Source: JBHENC01 sp051000345
GTDB lineage: Bacteria; Acidobacteriota; Blastocatellia; Pyrinomonadales; Pyrinomonadaceae
Reading direction: 5' to 3'
Assembly (NCBI GenBank): GCA_051000345.1
Contig: JBPCOJ010000039.1
Span: 1 to 36,717 of the forward strand
DNA length: 36,717 nucleotides
Numbering within the stretch: position 1 is the stretch's first letter; each line of letters starts with the position of its first letter. A program made the translations under genes and the position numbers. Below the pieces are notes generated by a model, which worked only from the letters and a program-made list of their open reading frames with translations, was not told where the DNA came from and did no database searches. Positions 23,109 through 31,122 of the stretch are shown one piece after another.

Positions 23109-23744
23109 ATGTTCATAGACAGCGACAGCCATGAAGAAGATGCCAACACCGCTTCGCTTGATGAAGGCGGTTCGCGTCCACAGGGGCAACGCGTGCGAGA
23201 CGCAAAACGCGGAGCCTCTCGTTCGCATGTGCGCTGCCGCGATATTATGACGCGCGATGTGACGGTGGCGACGCGCGAGGCCACTTTGCAGCAAGTCGCG
23301 TCCATGATGCGCGACGAAGACACGGGCGTTATTCCCGTTGTCGAAGCGGCAGACGCGGCAGCGACGACGAATCAAAGCACGGATCAAGCAGGGCGCGGCG
23401 GCCATCGTTCGATCAATAACGGCAAGCTCGTCGGATTGATTACAGACCGTGATATTGTCTTGCGCGCGGTAGCCTTAAGCCTCGATGCAAGCACCGTGCG
23501 CGCCGAAGAAATTATGACGACGGATGTTCACACCGCGCGCCCGAATGATCGCGTCATAGACGCTATACGCCAGATGGGTGACAAGCAAGTGCGGCGCATT
23601 CCCGTTGTCGATGAAGCGGGAGATTTGCGCGGCATTATTTCAATGGCAGACGTCGCGCTCGAAACGGAAGAAGATCGTGAACTCGCCGACGCGCTCGAAG
23701 AAATCTCCAGCGGCGCGTCGTTCTGGAACAAAATGGTTGGATAA
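23109..23744 (+). CDS. CBS-domain pair protein
   Basis: A 211-residue cytoplasmic protein with two CBS motifs: first CRDIMTRDVTVATREATLQQVASMM to LVGLITDRDIVLRAVA, second AEEIMTTDVHTARPNDRVIDAI to LRGIISMADVAL. CBS pairs bind adenine nucleotides and act as sensors (family knowledge). The first CBS motif carries an insertion of about 25 residues rich in Ala, Thr, Gly and Arg between its central strands. The first 40 residues are charged and probably disordered. No other domain is present. The neighbouring Hsp20 and Lon genes suggest a stress-related block, but there is no direct evidence of shared function. Confidence 0.9.
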   Translation: MFIDSDSHEEDANTASLDEGGSRPQGQRVRDAKRGASRSHVRCRDIMTRDVTVATREATLQQVASMMRDEDTGVIPVVEAADAAATTNQSTDQAGRGGHRSINNGKLVGLITDRDIVLRAVALSLDASTVRAEEIMTTDVHTARPNDRVIDAIRQMGDKQVRRIPVVDEAGDLRGIISMADVALETEEDRELADALEEISSGASFWNKMVG

Positions 23745-23758
23745 TTAGGACAGCAATA

Positions 23759-23818
23759 AGTGGACGGTGGTCAGTGGTCAGCAATCGGCTTTTAACTGTT
23801 CACTGACCACCGTCCACT
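23759..23818. repeat. Heptamer palindrome, GTGGTCA family, clean copy
   Basis: A perfect 18-bp inverted repeat (23759-23776 and 23801-23818) with a 24-nt loop. Each arm is built of heptamers near GTGGTCA. It lies between the CBS and Hsp20 genes and ends seven bases before the hsp20 ATG, so it could shape that gene's translation start. Confidence 0.85.
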
Positions 23819-23825
23819 ATATTTT

Positions 23826-24248
23826 ATGGCTGAATCGGTTAATCGTTATTTTCGTTTAATGCATGTCGCGCGCAGGCAACAGCTTTCGCCGCGCATGTGG
23901 TGTCCGGCGGCAGACGTTTACCGCACATCCGACGGTTGGCTCGTCAAACTCGATCTGGCGGGCGTCGGCTCCGACGATATTGAAATCACGATTGAGGAAC
24001 AGACCTTGCGCGTCGCAGGCATTCGCCGCGACTCCGTTTACGAAGAAGGCCTCACCTATCATCAACTCGAAATCACTTACAGCCGCTTTGAAAAAACCTT
24101 GCGTTTCCCGTGCTCTATTAAAGGCGCAACTTTAGCGCAGGACTACCGCGACGGATTGCTCATCATTCGCTTGCGTAGCAAAGAGAATTGCGGAGAAGGA
24201 ACGGATAAAAACCAAAAGTCAGGAGTCGGAAGTCACGAGTCAAAATAA
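23826..24248 (+). CDS. Small heat-shock protein, Hsp20/alpha-crystallin family
   Basis: An ATP-independent chaperone of 140 residues. The alpha-crystallin domain runs from about residue 27 (PAADVYRTSDGWLVKLDLAGV) through DDIEITIEEQTLRVAG and RFEKTLRFP to YRDGLLIIRL. The last 20 or so residues, containing QKSGVGSHESK, are translated from GAAGTCA-type heptamer repeats and differ from normal Hsp20 tails, which often carry an I-x-I motif. No good ribosome binding site is seen: a palindrome lies directly upstream. Lon protease follows downstream, giving a protein quality control pair. Confidence 0.92.
   Translation: MAESVNRYFRLMHVARRQQLSPRMWCPAADVYRTSDGWLVKLDLAGVGSDDIEITIEEQTLRVAGIRRDSVYEEGLTYHQLEITYSRFEKTLRFPCSIKGATLAQDYRDGLLIIRLRSKENCGEGTDKNQKSGVGSHESK
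24214..24242. repeat. Direct heptamer repeat (GAAGTCA type) at the 3' end of hsp20
   Basis: Four consecutive degenerate copies of GAAGTCA / GGAGTCG. They lie inside the 3' end of the Hsp20 reading frame and run almost to its stop codon. Same unit as at 4859-4884. Confidence 0.75.
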
Positions 24249-24340
24249 AAGTAGGAATGCAAGCAAGATCAACGTAAATGCAACGTTCATCGGTTCATCA
24301 TTCTGAATACTGTTTCCTGACGCCTGTTTTATTTACACTT

Positions 24341-26857
24341 ATGCCTGAAACTACAGAAAACACCGGAACAGAAAATGCTGCGGAGCAAAGAACTCTCGCG
24401 GAACAAAGCACCGCCGTGCCGTTTGAAATCAGCGTGCTGCCTTTAATCAACACGACGCTGTTTCCCGAAACAGTCGTGCCGCTCGCGGTGGGTCGTCCGC
24501 GCTCAATAGCGGCGGTTGAAGCGGCGCTCGGCACAGAGGAAAAACTGCTCGCCTGCATCAGCGCCCGCACGGAAAACGTGACCGGCACGGATGCTGCTCC
24601 GACTGATCTTTACGAAGTCGGCACGCTCGTTATGATTAAACGCATGATGCGATCCGAAGCTGGAGATGCGATGCACTTGATCGTGCAAGGCACGGAGCGC
24701 GTTCGGGTTTTGGAGTGGAAACAGGAACAGCCGTTTCTTCGCGCGCGCGTCGAAATTTTGCCGCATCTAGAAGTGCAGGACGCGTCGGAAGTCGAAGCGA
24801 CGAAGCGCAATGTGCAGGCGCTCATTCAACAGGCGCTGGCGATTATGCCGCAGGTTCCGGCAGAAGTTCGCGGCGCAATTCTCGGCGCGGACGATCCCGT
24901 TCAACTTGCTTACTTTCTCGGCTCTGTGCTCAATCTTGGCGTCGAGCGCGAACAGAAAATGCTCGAAGCCGCTACGGTTGACGAACTCTTGCGGCTCGCT
25001 CATTCATATCTCGCGCGTGAAGTCGAGATTATGCAGCTACGCTCGAAGATTGCGACAGACGCGCAGAGCGAGATGGATAAATCACAGCGCGATTATATTT
25101 TGCGGCAGCAGTTGAAGGCGATTCAAAAAGAGCTTGGCGACGACGACGGCGGCGAACGCGCCGAAGCCGAAATGATGCGCGAAAGATTGGACGCGGCAGA
25201 TTTGCCCGAAGACGTGCGCAAAGAATCGGAACGCGAACTCAAGCGCATGGAAAAGCTGCCCAACTCCGCGCCGGATTTCCATGTCATACGCACATATCTG
25301 GACTACGTGCTCGAACTGCCTTGGAAGAAAGCGAGTGAAGACAAACTCGATTTGAAGGAAGCGCGCCGCATCCTAGACGAAGACCACTACGGCCTCGAAG
25401 ACATCAAGGAACGCATACTCGAATTTCTCGCCGTCATTAAACTTCGTCCCGAAGCCAAGAGTCCGATCCTTTGTTTCGTCGGCCCGCCGGGTGTCGGCAA
25501 AACTTCTCTGGGACGCTCGATTGCGCGCGCTTTGGGACGCGAATTTGAACGTCTCTCATTGGGCGGCGTGCGCGATGAATCGGAATTGCGCGGGCATCGC
25601 AGAACTTATATCGGCGCGATGCCGGGACGCATCATTCAATCAATACGGCGCGCGGGCGTTAATAATCCGGTGATGATGCTCGATGAAATAGACAAGATGG
25701 GCGCGGATTATCGCGGCGACCCGGCGTCGGCGATGCTGGAGGTTTTAGACCCGCAGCAGAACAATTCGTTCCGCGACCATTATCTCGATCTGCCGTTCGA
25801 TCTCTCGAATGTCTTTTTCATCGCCACCGCAAATAGTCTCGCGCCGATTCCTGCGCCCCTGCGTGACCGCATGGAGATTATTCAACTCTCCGGCTACAGC
25901 GATCAGGAAAAGCTGCACATCGCGCGGCAGTATTTAGTTCCGCGTCAAATCAAAGAAAACGGCCTCGACGAAAACCATTTCGACTTGACGGATGCCGCGA
26001 TAACTTTAATCGCCGCGCGCTACACACGCGAAGCCGGTGTCAGACAAATGGAACGCACCGTCGGCAGCATCGCGCGCAAGGTCGCTTTGAAAATCGCGCA
26101 GAAGGAAGCGGAGCATGTGACTGTGGACGCGCCGGACATTAAAGAGTATTTGGGCGCGCCGCGTTTTTACCCGGAGGAAGCGCGCAAGGAATTGCCTGCG
26201 GGCGTTGCGACGGGCATGGCTTGGACGGAGATGGGCGGCGAAGTTTTGTTTATCGAAGCGACGCTGTTGCCGGGCGGTTCTGGCCTGACGATGACAGGGC
26301 AACTCGGCGACGTAATGCAGGAATCGGCGCGCGCCGCGCGTTCATATCTCTGGGCGCACGCGGGCGAATTCGGCATTGCGCCGGAGATGTTCAAAAGCTA
26401 CGGCGTGCATGTACATGTTCCCGCCGGAGCGATTCCGAAGGACGGGCCGTCAGCCGGTGTTACGATGGCTTCTGCGCTCGCCTCTGTTTACACCGGGCGG
26501 CGCGTGCGTTCCGATACTTCCATGACCGGCGAGATTACTCTTTCGGGTTTAGTGTTTCCCGTCGGCGGCGTTAAAGAGAAAGTGCTGGCGGCGCACCGCG
26601 CAGGCATTCGCCGCATCGTGTTGCCGACGCGCAACGAAGCGGACACGGAAGAGATTCCCGAAGACGTGCGCAAGGAATTGGAGATCGTGCCTGTCGCGCG
26701 CATCAGTGATGCTTTGGAAGCGACGCTGGAGAAGGTCGTCAGCACGCCGCCGCCTTTATCACCCGCGCATCTTTCGACGCCGCTAGACGCGACGGCGCGC
26801 GAGACTCTGCCCGGACAGCACTCCGAGCCGGAATCGATGCGCGTCCGCGAAGCTTAA
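24341..26857 (+). CDS. lon: ATP-dependent protease Lon
   Basis: A LonA-type protease of about 838 residues that degrades misfolded and regulatory proteins in the cytoplasm. It has the N-terminal substrate domain (FEISVLPLINTTLFPETVVPL), a coiled coil, and an AAA+ module with Walker A GPPGVGKT at 381-388 and MMLDEIDKMG. The C-terminal serine-lysine protease domain has Ser704 in DGPSAGVTMAS and Lys747 in GGVKEK, the same 43-residue spacing as in E. coli Lon. A 40-residue tail rich in Pro, Ser and Thr follows the core. The start is uncertain: ATG 24341 (MPETTENTG) lacks a clear SD; ATG 24278 in the same frame adds 21 residues. Confidence 0.96.
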   Translation: MPETTENTGTENAAEQRTLAEQSTAVPFEISVLPLINTTLFPETVVPLAVGRPRSIAAVEAALGTEEKLLACISARTENVTGTDAAPTDLYEVGTLVMIKRMMRSEAGDAMHLIVQGTERVRVLEWKQEQPFLRARVEILPHLEVQDASEVEATKRNVQALIQQALAIMPQVPAEVRGAILGADDPVQLAYFLGSVLNLGVEREQKMLEAATVDELLRLAHSYLAREVEIMQLRSKIATDAQSEMDKSQRDYILRQQLKAIQKELGDDDGGERAEAEMMRERLDAADLPEDVRKESERELKRMEKLPNSAPDFHVIRTYLDYVLELPWKKASEDKLDLKEARRILDEDHYGLEDIKERILEFLAVIKLRPEAKSPILCFVGPPGVGKTSLGRSIARALGREFERLSLGGVRDESELRGHRRTYIGAMPGRIIQSIRRAGVNNPVMMLDEIDKMGADYRGDPASAMLEVLDPQQNNSFRDHYLDLPFDLSNVFFIATANSLAPIPAPLRDRMEIIQLSGYSDQEKLHIARQYLVPRQIKENGLDENHFDLTDAAITLIAARYTREAGVRQMERTVGSIARKVALKIAQKEAEHVTVDAPDIKEYLGAPRFYPEEARKELPAGVATGMAWTEMGGEVLFIEATLLPGGSGLTMTGQLGDVMQESARAARSYLWAHAGEFGIAPEMFKSYGVHVHVPAGAIPKDGPSAGVTMASALASVYTGRRVRSDTSMTGEITLSGLVFPVGGVKEKVLAAHRAGIRRIVLPTRNEADTEEIPEDVRKELEIVPVARISDALEATLEKVVSTPPPLSPAHLSTPLDATARETLPGQHSEPESMRVREA

Positions 26858-27020
26858 AAGAGCCTGTTTCAAAACCAAAGAGTTAGCCCACAAATACAGA
26901 AGCACGACAAATTTCAGAGGCGCAGAGAAATTTGCACAGATGAACGGGCGAGGAGCGGAAACTTTCGTGGGCTGTTCTTTTAGCTCCGCTGTGTGCCTTA
27001 GCCGCCGTTGCAAAAGTCGT

Positions 27021-27369
27021 ATGAATTTATGCCCCGCCGCAAGACGCGCGTGGTTTGGCGCTGCCGTTATCACCGTCTCATTGTGCGCGACGCAAACGAG
27101 TCGGGCGGCGAGCATCGTTGAAAACAAAGGCGCGGTTTCGGGGGTTTGAGGCCGCCGCGCGCGGGCTTGATCCGCTGGTGCTCTTGAGCGTGGCGCTGAT
27201 TCTCGTCGTTGCGAAAGTCGGCGGCGAAATCTTCGAGCGATTGCATCAGCCAGCGGTCTTGGGCGAGTTGATCGGCGGCATCGTCGTCGGCAATCTCACG
27301 CTCGTCACGCCGTTCGCGCTCGAATGGTCTTTCAAACGACGCGGCGGAACAGAAACTTTCGAGCAGTAA
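27021..27369 (+). pseudogene. Truncated, frameshifted cation:proton antiporter (CPA2/Kef-type N-terminus)
   Basis: From ATG 27021 a signal-like segment (AWFGAAVITVSLCATQTSRA) runs to TGA in a G5 run at 27140-27144. One G fewer would join it in frame to the downstream segment GFEAAARGLDPLVLLSVALI. That segment continues with KVGGEIFERLHQPAVLGELI and GIVVGNLTL, the characteristic first helices of monovalent cation:proton antiporters. The frame then ends with TAA at 27369 after only 75 or so domain residues, where about 300 more are expected. The gene is therefore both frameshifted and cut short. No other remnant is seen downstream. Confidence 0.6.
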
Positions 27370-27389
27370 ATTGACGGAGGATAATCAAT

Positions 27390-27683
27390 ATGAATGACGA
27401 GTACGATCAGCACAAAGTGGGTATGCCTGTGAAGCGGCGCGGACAGCAAACAGGCTTCGCGGGCAACCCGGATCAAAACCGCGTGGAGAAAGCAGAGACG
27501 CCCGAACTGAGCGGACGCCGCGAAGATGAAAACGAAATGTTTGCGGATGCTTCACAACAACAGACGGGCAGCGACAGCGTCACGCCAAATTCCGCCTCGC
27601 CATCCGTTGCGGCGTTTAGCGGCGGCGGTCATGTCGGAGAAAGCGGCGACGAAATCGCGTTCAAGCAACAGCAAAAGAAATGA
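27390..27683 (+). CDS. Small hydrophilic protein, unknown function
   Basis: A 97-residue protein with almost no hydrophobic core: Gln, Asn, Asp, Glu, Ser and Gly dominate, and it is probably disordered. Visible blocks are KVGMPVKRRGQQTGFAGNPD and FSGGGHVGESGDEIAFKQQ. GGAGGATAA precedes the ATG, supporting translation. It follows the antiporter relic by 20 bases. No family known to me. Confidence 0.5.
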   Translation: MNDEYDQHKVGMPVKRRGQQTGFAGNPDQNRVEKAETPELSGRREDENEMFADASQQQTGSDSVTPNSASPSVAAFSGGGHVGESGDEIAFKQQQKK

Positions 27684-27810
27684 CGCACGGCACAACGAGC
27701 GCGGGAAGTTGTCAGGCAGTAAAGAGCACTATCAGGAACGACGTGCTGACGCTGTTCGAGATAATTGTGAAATGAAAGCAGGCAAGCAGCCGCGCGTTCG
27801 AGCTTTTAAT

Positions 27811-29010
27811 TTAATTGCCGTAAGTGAAAGCGCCCATCGCGCTTAATTCTTTTTCGTAGGGCGAGATTTGCGCGAGTCTGTTGATAATCGGCGGCAGTGC
27901 TTCGATTGTTTCCTTGGTGTCACCTTCGGTTGTGTAGCGTCCGAGCGAAAAGCGAATCGAGCCTTGCGCCAGCGTGTACGGCACGTTCATCGCGCGCAGC
28001 ACGCCGGATGCTTCGTGCGTATCGGCGTTGCAGGCCGAGCCGGTTGAGACGCAAATTTCTTTTGCATCGAGACGGGCGAGAATGCTTTCGCCATCGATGT
28101 AAGCGAAGGAAATGTTCGATGTGTTGGGCAATCGCCGCGTGCGATCACTTGTTCCGTTAAGGCGCGCGTTCGGAATGCAGCGTAAAATTTCATCTTCCAA
28201 TTCATCGCGCAAGCGGCGTATGCGCGCGTGCGTCTTCGCGTCTGTGTGCTCTGCGATTTCGGATGCGGCTCCGAGCGCGACGATGTACGGGACGGCTTCG
28301 GTTCCGGCGCGACGCCCGCGCTCCTGCCCGCCGCCGATGATAAGCGAGGGAAGCCGCAATTCGTCGCGCATGTAAAGCGCGCCGATGCCTTTGGGCGCGT
28401 GAAGTTTGTGGCCTGTGACGGAGAAAAGATCGACGTTCCACTCGCGCAAGTTAATCGGAATTTTGCCGACAGCCTGCACGCCGTCAACATGAAACAGTGC
28501 GTTGGAATGAGCGCGCACGATTCGTCCGATTTCTTCGACGGGAAAAAGCACGCCCGTTTCGTTGTTGGCAAGCATCACGGACACGAGCGCCGTATCTGCG
28601 CGAAGTGCCGCACGCAAGCTTTCCGTGTCGAGCAAGCCTTCCTCATCAACATCGAGCCACGTTACTTCGTAATTTTCTTCCTGCTCTAACTGCGCGCATA
28701 AATTTTTGACGGCTTCGTGTTCGACTCTCGTCGTGATGATGTGCCGCTTTGTTTGTTGCACTGAAAGCGCGCCGCGAATCGCCCAGTTATCCGATTCGGA
28801 GCCGCCGGACGTGAAAACGATTTCACTCGCTTCATTCGCGCAGAGAAGCGACGCGATTTGCTCGCGCGCTCGCTCGACGGCCTTGCGCGTCTCGCGTCCG
28901 AACGTGTGCGCCGAAGACGGATTGCCGTAAAGCTCCGTCAAATACGGCAGCATCGCCGCGCGCACTTCCGGCGCGACTTGCGTCGTCGCATTGTTGTCTA
29001 AATAAATCAT
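27811..29010 (-). CDS. iscS: Cysteine desulfurase, IscS/NifS family
   Basis: A PLP enzyme that takes sulfur from cysteine and passes it as a persulfide to the Fe-S scaffold. At 399 residues it has YLDNNATT at the N-terminus, TSGGSESDNWA, VEHEAV, HVDGVQAVGKIP, the PLP lysine Lys202 in TGHKLHAPKG and the catalytic Cys327 in STGSACN. The length and the short loop at the catalytic cysteine match the IscS/NifS group and not SufS. The scaffold gene lies upstream on the same strand with a 48-base gap containing a 20-nt tandem repeat. In this window it supplies sulfur indirectly to LipA, NadA and the ferredoxins (inference). Confidence 0.95.
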   Translation of the reverse strand: MIYLDNNATTQVAPEVRAAMLPYLTELYGNPSSAHTFGRETRKAVERAREQIASLLCANEASEIVFTSGGSESDNWAIRGALSVQQTKRHIITTRVEHEAVKNLCAQLEQEENYEVTWLDVDEEGLLDTESLRAALRADTALVSVMLANNETGVLFPVEEIGRIVRAHSNALFHVDGVQAVGKIPINLREWNVDLFSVTGHKLHAPKGIGALYMRDELRLPSLIIGGGQERGRRAGTEAVPYIVALGAASEIAEHTDAKTHARIRRLRDELEDEILRCIPNARLNGTSDRTRRLPNTSNISFAYIDGESILARLDAKEICVSTGSACNADTHEASGVLRAMNVPYTLAQGSIRFSLGRYTTEGDTKETIEALPPIINRLAQISPYEKELSAMGAFTYGN

Positions 29011-29037
29011 CGAAAATTCCGCTTCGTTGTTGAAAAT

Positions 29038-29074
29038 GTTAGCTGCCGCTTGTTGGTGTTAGCTGTCGCTTGTC
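29038..29074. repeat. Tandem repeat of 20-nt period between iscS and the scaffold gene
   Basis: GTTAGCTGCCGCTTGT at 29038 and GTTAGCTGTCGCTTGT at 29058 differ by one base. The second copy runs over the scaffold stop codon (29059-29061), so the end of that protein (ATSDS) comes from the repeat. It resembles the other heptamer arrays. Confidence 0.65.
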
Positions 29075-29724
29075 GCCGCGTGGTCAATTGTTTCCGCTGC
29101 GAAAAATTGTTCCTGCGCGTTTCGGGTGCGCCAGTAATCTTCGAGTATATCTTCGATTAACGGATGGCACGAGCGGCAGCCTGCGCCAGCGTTGCAGGCA
29201 TTCGTTATTGCTTCGATGGTGCGCAATTCTTGCGCGCGTATAACGGCTTCGATTCTTTTTTCAGCGACGCCGAAGCAAACGCAAATGATTGCTTCCTCGC
29301 CGCTCCATTCCTCGCGCGCCGCATGGTAATACTCCGCGAGACTCGTTGCGAGAGCTTCACAACAAAGCGCGGCGCAACGCATTTTCTCATTTGGCAAGCC
29401 TGCGAAATAAGTATGAATGGCTTGCGTGGAAAAGGACGTCGCCTCGTTCAAAGGCATGTCGGTGATGAGTTCCGTGGTGGCGGAAGCGGCGGCGATCAGG
29501 TAACGGCATCCGGCGGCCTTGAAGTTCGCGCGCGTGATTTTCTGCGACGCCGCATCAATCTGCAAAGACAGACGCACGACAGCGCCGCAATCAATCGAAC
29601 ACGCTTCGCCGGAAGCGTCCGCCGCGTCATTCAAGTCGCCGACGTTTCGGGGATGCAAAAAATGATCTGTGATAAGGTTCGGAATATTAGTCACTAAAGT
29701 TGACGAAAACAGAACGGCGCGCAT
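29059..29724 (-). CDS. Fe-S cluster scaffold: IscU/NifU N-terminal domain fused to a BFD [2Fe-2S] domain
   Basis: A 221-residue fusion. Residues 15-135 are IscU-like: DHFLHPRNVGDL, Cys46 in SIDCGAVV, Cys73 in AAGCRYLIAAAS and Cys117/Cys121 in MRCAALCCEA. Residues 145-195 are a BFD-like [2Fe-2S] domain with CVCFG (Cys148, Cys150) and AGCRSC (Cys183, Cys186). This is the N-terminal two-thirds of NifU; the C-terminal Nfu domain is absent. The usual Asp after Cys-Gly in the first motif (CGD) is Ala48 here. The start is uncertain: the ATG at 29724 has no visible ribosome binding site. It is the first gene of a scaffold - desulfurase pair, divergent from mrp/apbC. Confidence 0.9.
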   Translation of the reverse strand: MRAVLFSSTLVTNIPNLITDHFLHPRNVGDLNDAADASGEACSIDCGAVVRLSLQIDAASQKITRANFKAAGCRYLIAAASATTELITDMPLNEATSFSTQAIHTYFAGLPNEKMRCAALCCEALATSLAEYYHAAREEWSGEEAIICVCFGVAEKRIEAVIRAQELRTIEAITNACNAGAGCRSCHPLIEDILEDYWRTRNAQEQFFAAETIDHAATSDS

Positions 29725-29731
29725 CTAAAAA

Positions 29732-29766
29732 CGTAACGAAGAGCACTTAAGAGCGTAACGAAGAGC
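29732..29766. repeat. Two direct copies of CGTAACGAAGAGC in the divergent isc/mrp region
   Basis: The 13-base sequence occurs at 29732-29744 and 29754-29766, 22 bases apart centre to centre, just upstream of the scaffold gene. The two-turn spacing would suit a regulator binding one face of the helix, but it does not match known IscR sites, and it may be another degenerate heptamer array. Confidence 0.5.
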
Positions 29767-29915
29767 GATGAATTTTGTCAAAATTAATAGGAAAGCCGTT
29801 TTCGATAAGCTTGACCGTTAAAACTTTTGCGCATGATTTGCGGGCGTGACCGTATGATTGACGCGCGCGAAGAGTTAAGCGTACCATTGCTTCTTTGTTT
29901 AAGGTACTTACTTCT

Positions 29916-30998
29916 ATGAACCAAATTTCCGAACAAGATGTGCTGAATGCCTTGCGCAAAATCGAAGACCCCGATTTGCACAAGGATATTGTAAGCTTGG
30001 GCTTCATCAAGGATTTGAAAATCGAGGGCGGCAGCGTTTCGTTTCGTATCGTGCTGACGACGCCCGCTTGCCCCGTCAAAGAGCAGATGGAAGAATCCGC
30101 GCGCGAGTTGGTTTCGGCGTTGCCGAATGTGAGCGCGGTTCATATCACGATGGACTCGGAAGTGCCGAAGGGCAGAGGCTTCGGCGAAAAATTGACGGTC
30201 GAGGGCGTGCGTAATATCGTCGCTGTTTCATCCGGCAAGGGCGGGGTCGGCAAGTCAACGGTGGCGGTTAATATCGCCGTGTCGCTGGCGATGAACGGCG
30301 CGCGCGTCGGATTGATGGACGCGGATGTGTACGGGCCGAACGTGCCTTTGATGCTCGGCATGGCAGACGCGAGGCCGGATGTCGATAATAATAAACTGTT
30401 GCCGCTCGAAGCCTTCGGCGTGAAACTGATGTCGATGGCAGTCTTGAAGCCGGGCGACGAGCCGATGATTGTGCGCGGGCCTATTTTGCACGGCCTTGTG
30501 CGACAGTTTTTGCAGGATGTGCGGTGGGGCGAACTCGATTATTTGATTGTCGATATGCCGCCGGGAACGGGCGATGTGCAATTGAGTCTGGCGCAACTCG
30601 TTCCCGTGCAGGGCGCTGTGCTCGTGACGACGCCGCAGGAAGTGGCGCTCGCGGATGTGCGGCGCGCGCTCAGAATGTTCGAGACGGTGTCTGTTCCGGT
30701 GCTCGGCGTCGTGGAGAATATGAGTTATTTCATCGCGCCGGACACGGGCGTGCGGTATAATATCTTCGGCGAGGGCGGCGGGCAAAGGCTTGCAGATAAA
30801 TACGAAGTGCCTTTCCTCGGCTCCGTGCCGCTCGGAATCGAAGTGCGCGAGGGCGGCGATAAAGGCGTGCCGATTGTCGTCAGCCACCCGGATTCAGTTC
30901 AGGCGCGCGCCTTTCGCAGCGTCGCGGAAGAAGTGGCAAGACGTGTTTCGATTGAAGCTCTCAAGCCGGAACTCGTCGTTTTGAAAAAAGCCCAATAG
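29916..30998 (+). CDS. Mrp/ApbC-type iron-sulfur carrier ATPase
   Basis: P-loop ATPase that carries Fe-S clusters to apo-proteins. An N-terminal MIP18/DUF59 domain (1-80, SEQDVLNALRKIEDPDLHKD) is followed by the Mrp ATPase with the deviant Walker A SSGKGGVGKST (about 105-115), DADVYGPNVP and DMPPGTGDVQL. The CxxC that binds the bridging cluster in many Mrp proteins (ENMSYFxCPxC) is replaced by APDT in ENMSYFIAPDTGVRY; some Cyanobacteria have the same loss. Start at ATG 29916, 11 bases after AAGG; the frame opens seven codons earlier with TTG. Upstream of the A-type carrier gene. Confidence 0.92.
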   Translation: MNQISEQDVLNALRKIEDPDLHKDIVSLGFIKDLKIEGGSVSFRIVLTTPACPVKEQMEESARELVSALPNVSAVHITMDSEVPKGRGFGEKLTVEGVRNIVAVSSGKGGVGKSTVAVNIAVSLAMNGARVGLMDADVYGPNVPLMLGMADARPDVDNNKLLPLEAFGVKLMSMAVLKPGDEPMIVRGPILHGLVRQFLQDVRWGELDYLIVDMPPGTGDVQLSLAQLVPVQGAVLVTTPQEVALADVRRALRMFETVSVPVLGVVENMSYFIAPDTGVRYNIFGEGGGQRLADKYEVPFLGSVPLGIEVREGGDKGVPIVVSHPDSVQARAFRSVAEEVARRVSIEALKPELVVLKKAQ

Positions 30999-31012
30999 CA
31001 GGGCAGCGGAAT

Positions 31013-31096
31013 AATTTGCGATTTGCGATTGAAAATAATGGCGGATGATGATTGCATCTCTGTTCTTACGAATCGCAAATCTAAAATTTGAATTAA
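31013..31096. repeat. Heptamer palindrome, GATTTGC/GCAAATC family, copy 2
   Basis: The left arm (31013-31030) is two full GATTTGC-type heptamers plus flanks; the right arm (about 31069-31096) is the inverted copy with two mismatches over 18 bases. The element fills the gap between mrp and the A-type carrier and ends about ten bases before its GGAGAG ribosome binding site. Confidence 0.75.
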
Positions 31097-31122
31097 TCTA
31101 TAATCATTAGGAGAGAACAAAA

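Noticed and set aside
30255..30887. A 210-codon minus-strand frame opposite mrp
   Set aside because: His/Arg-rich shadow of a conserved ATPase gene.
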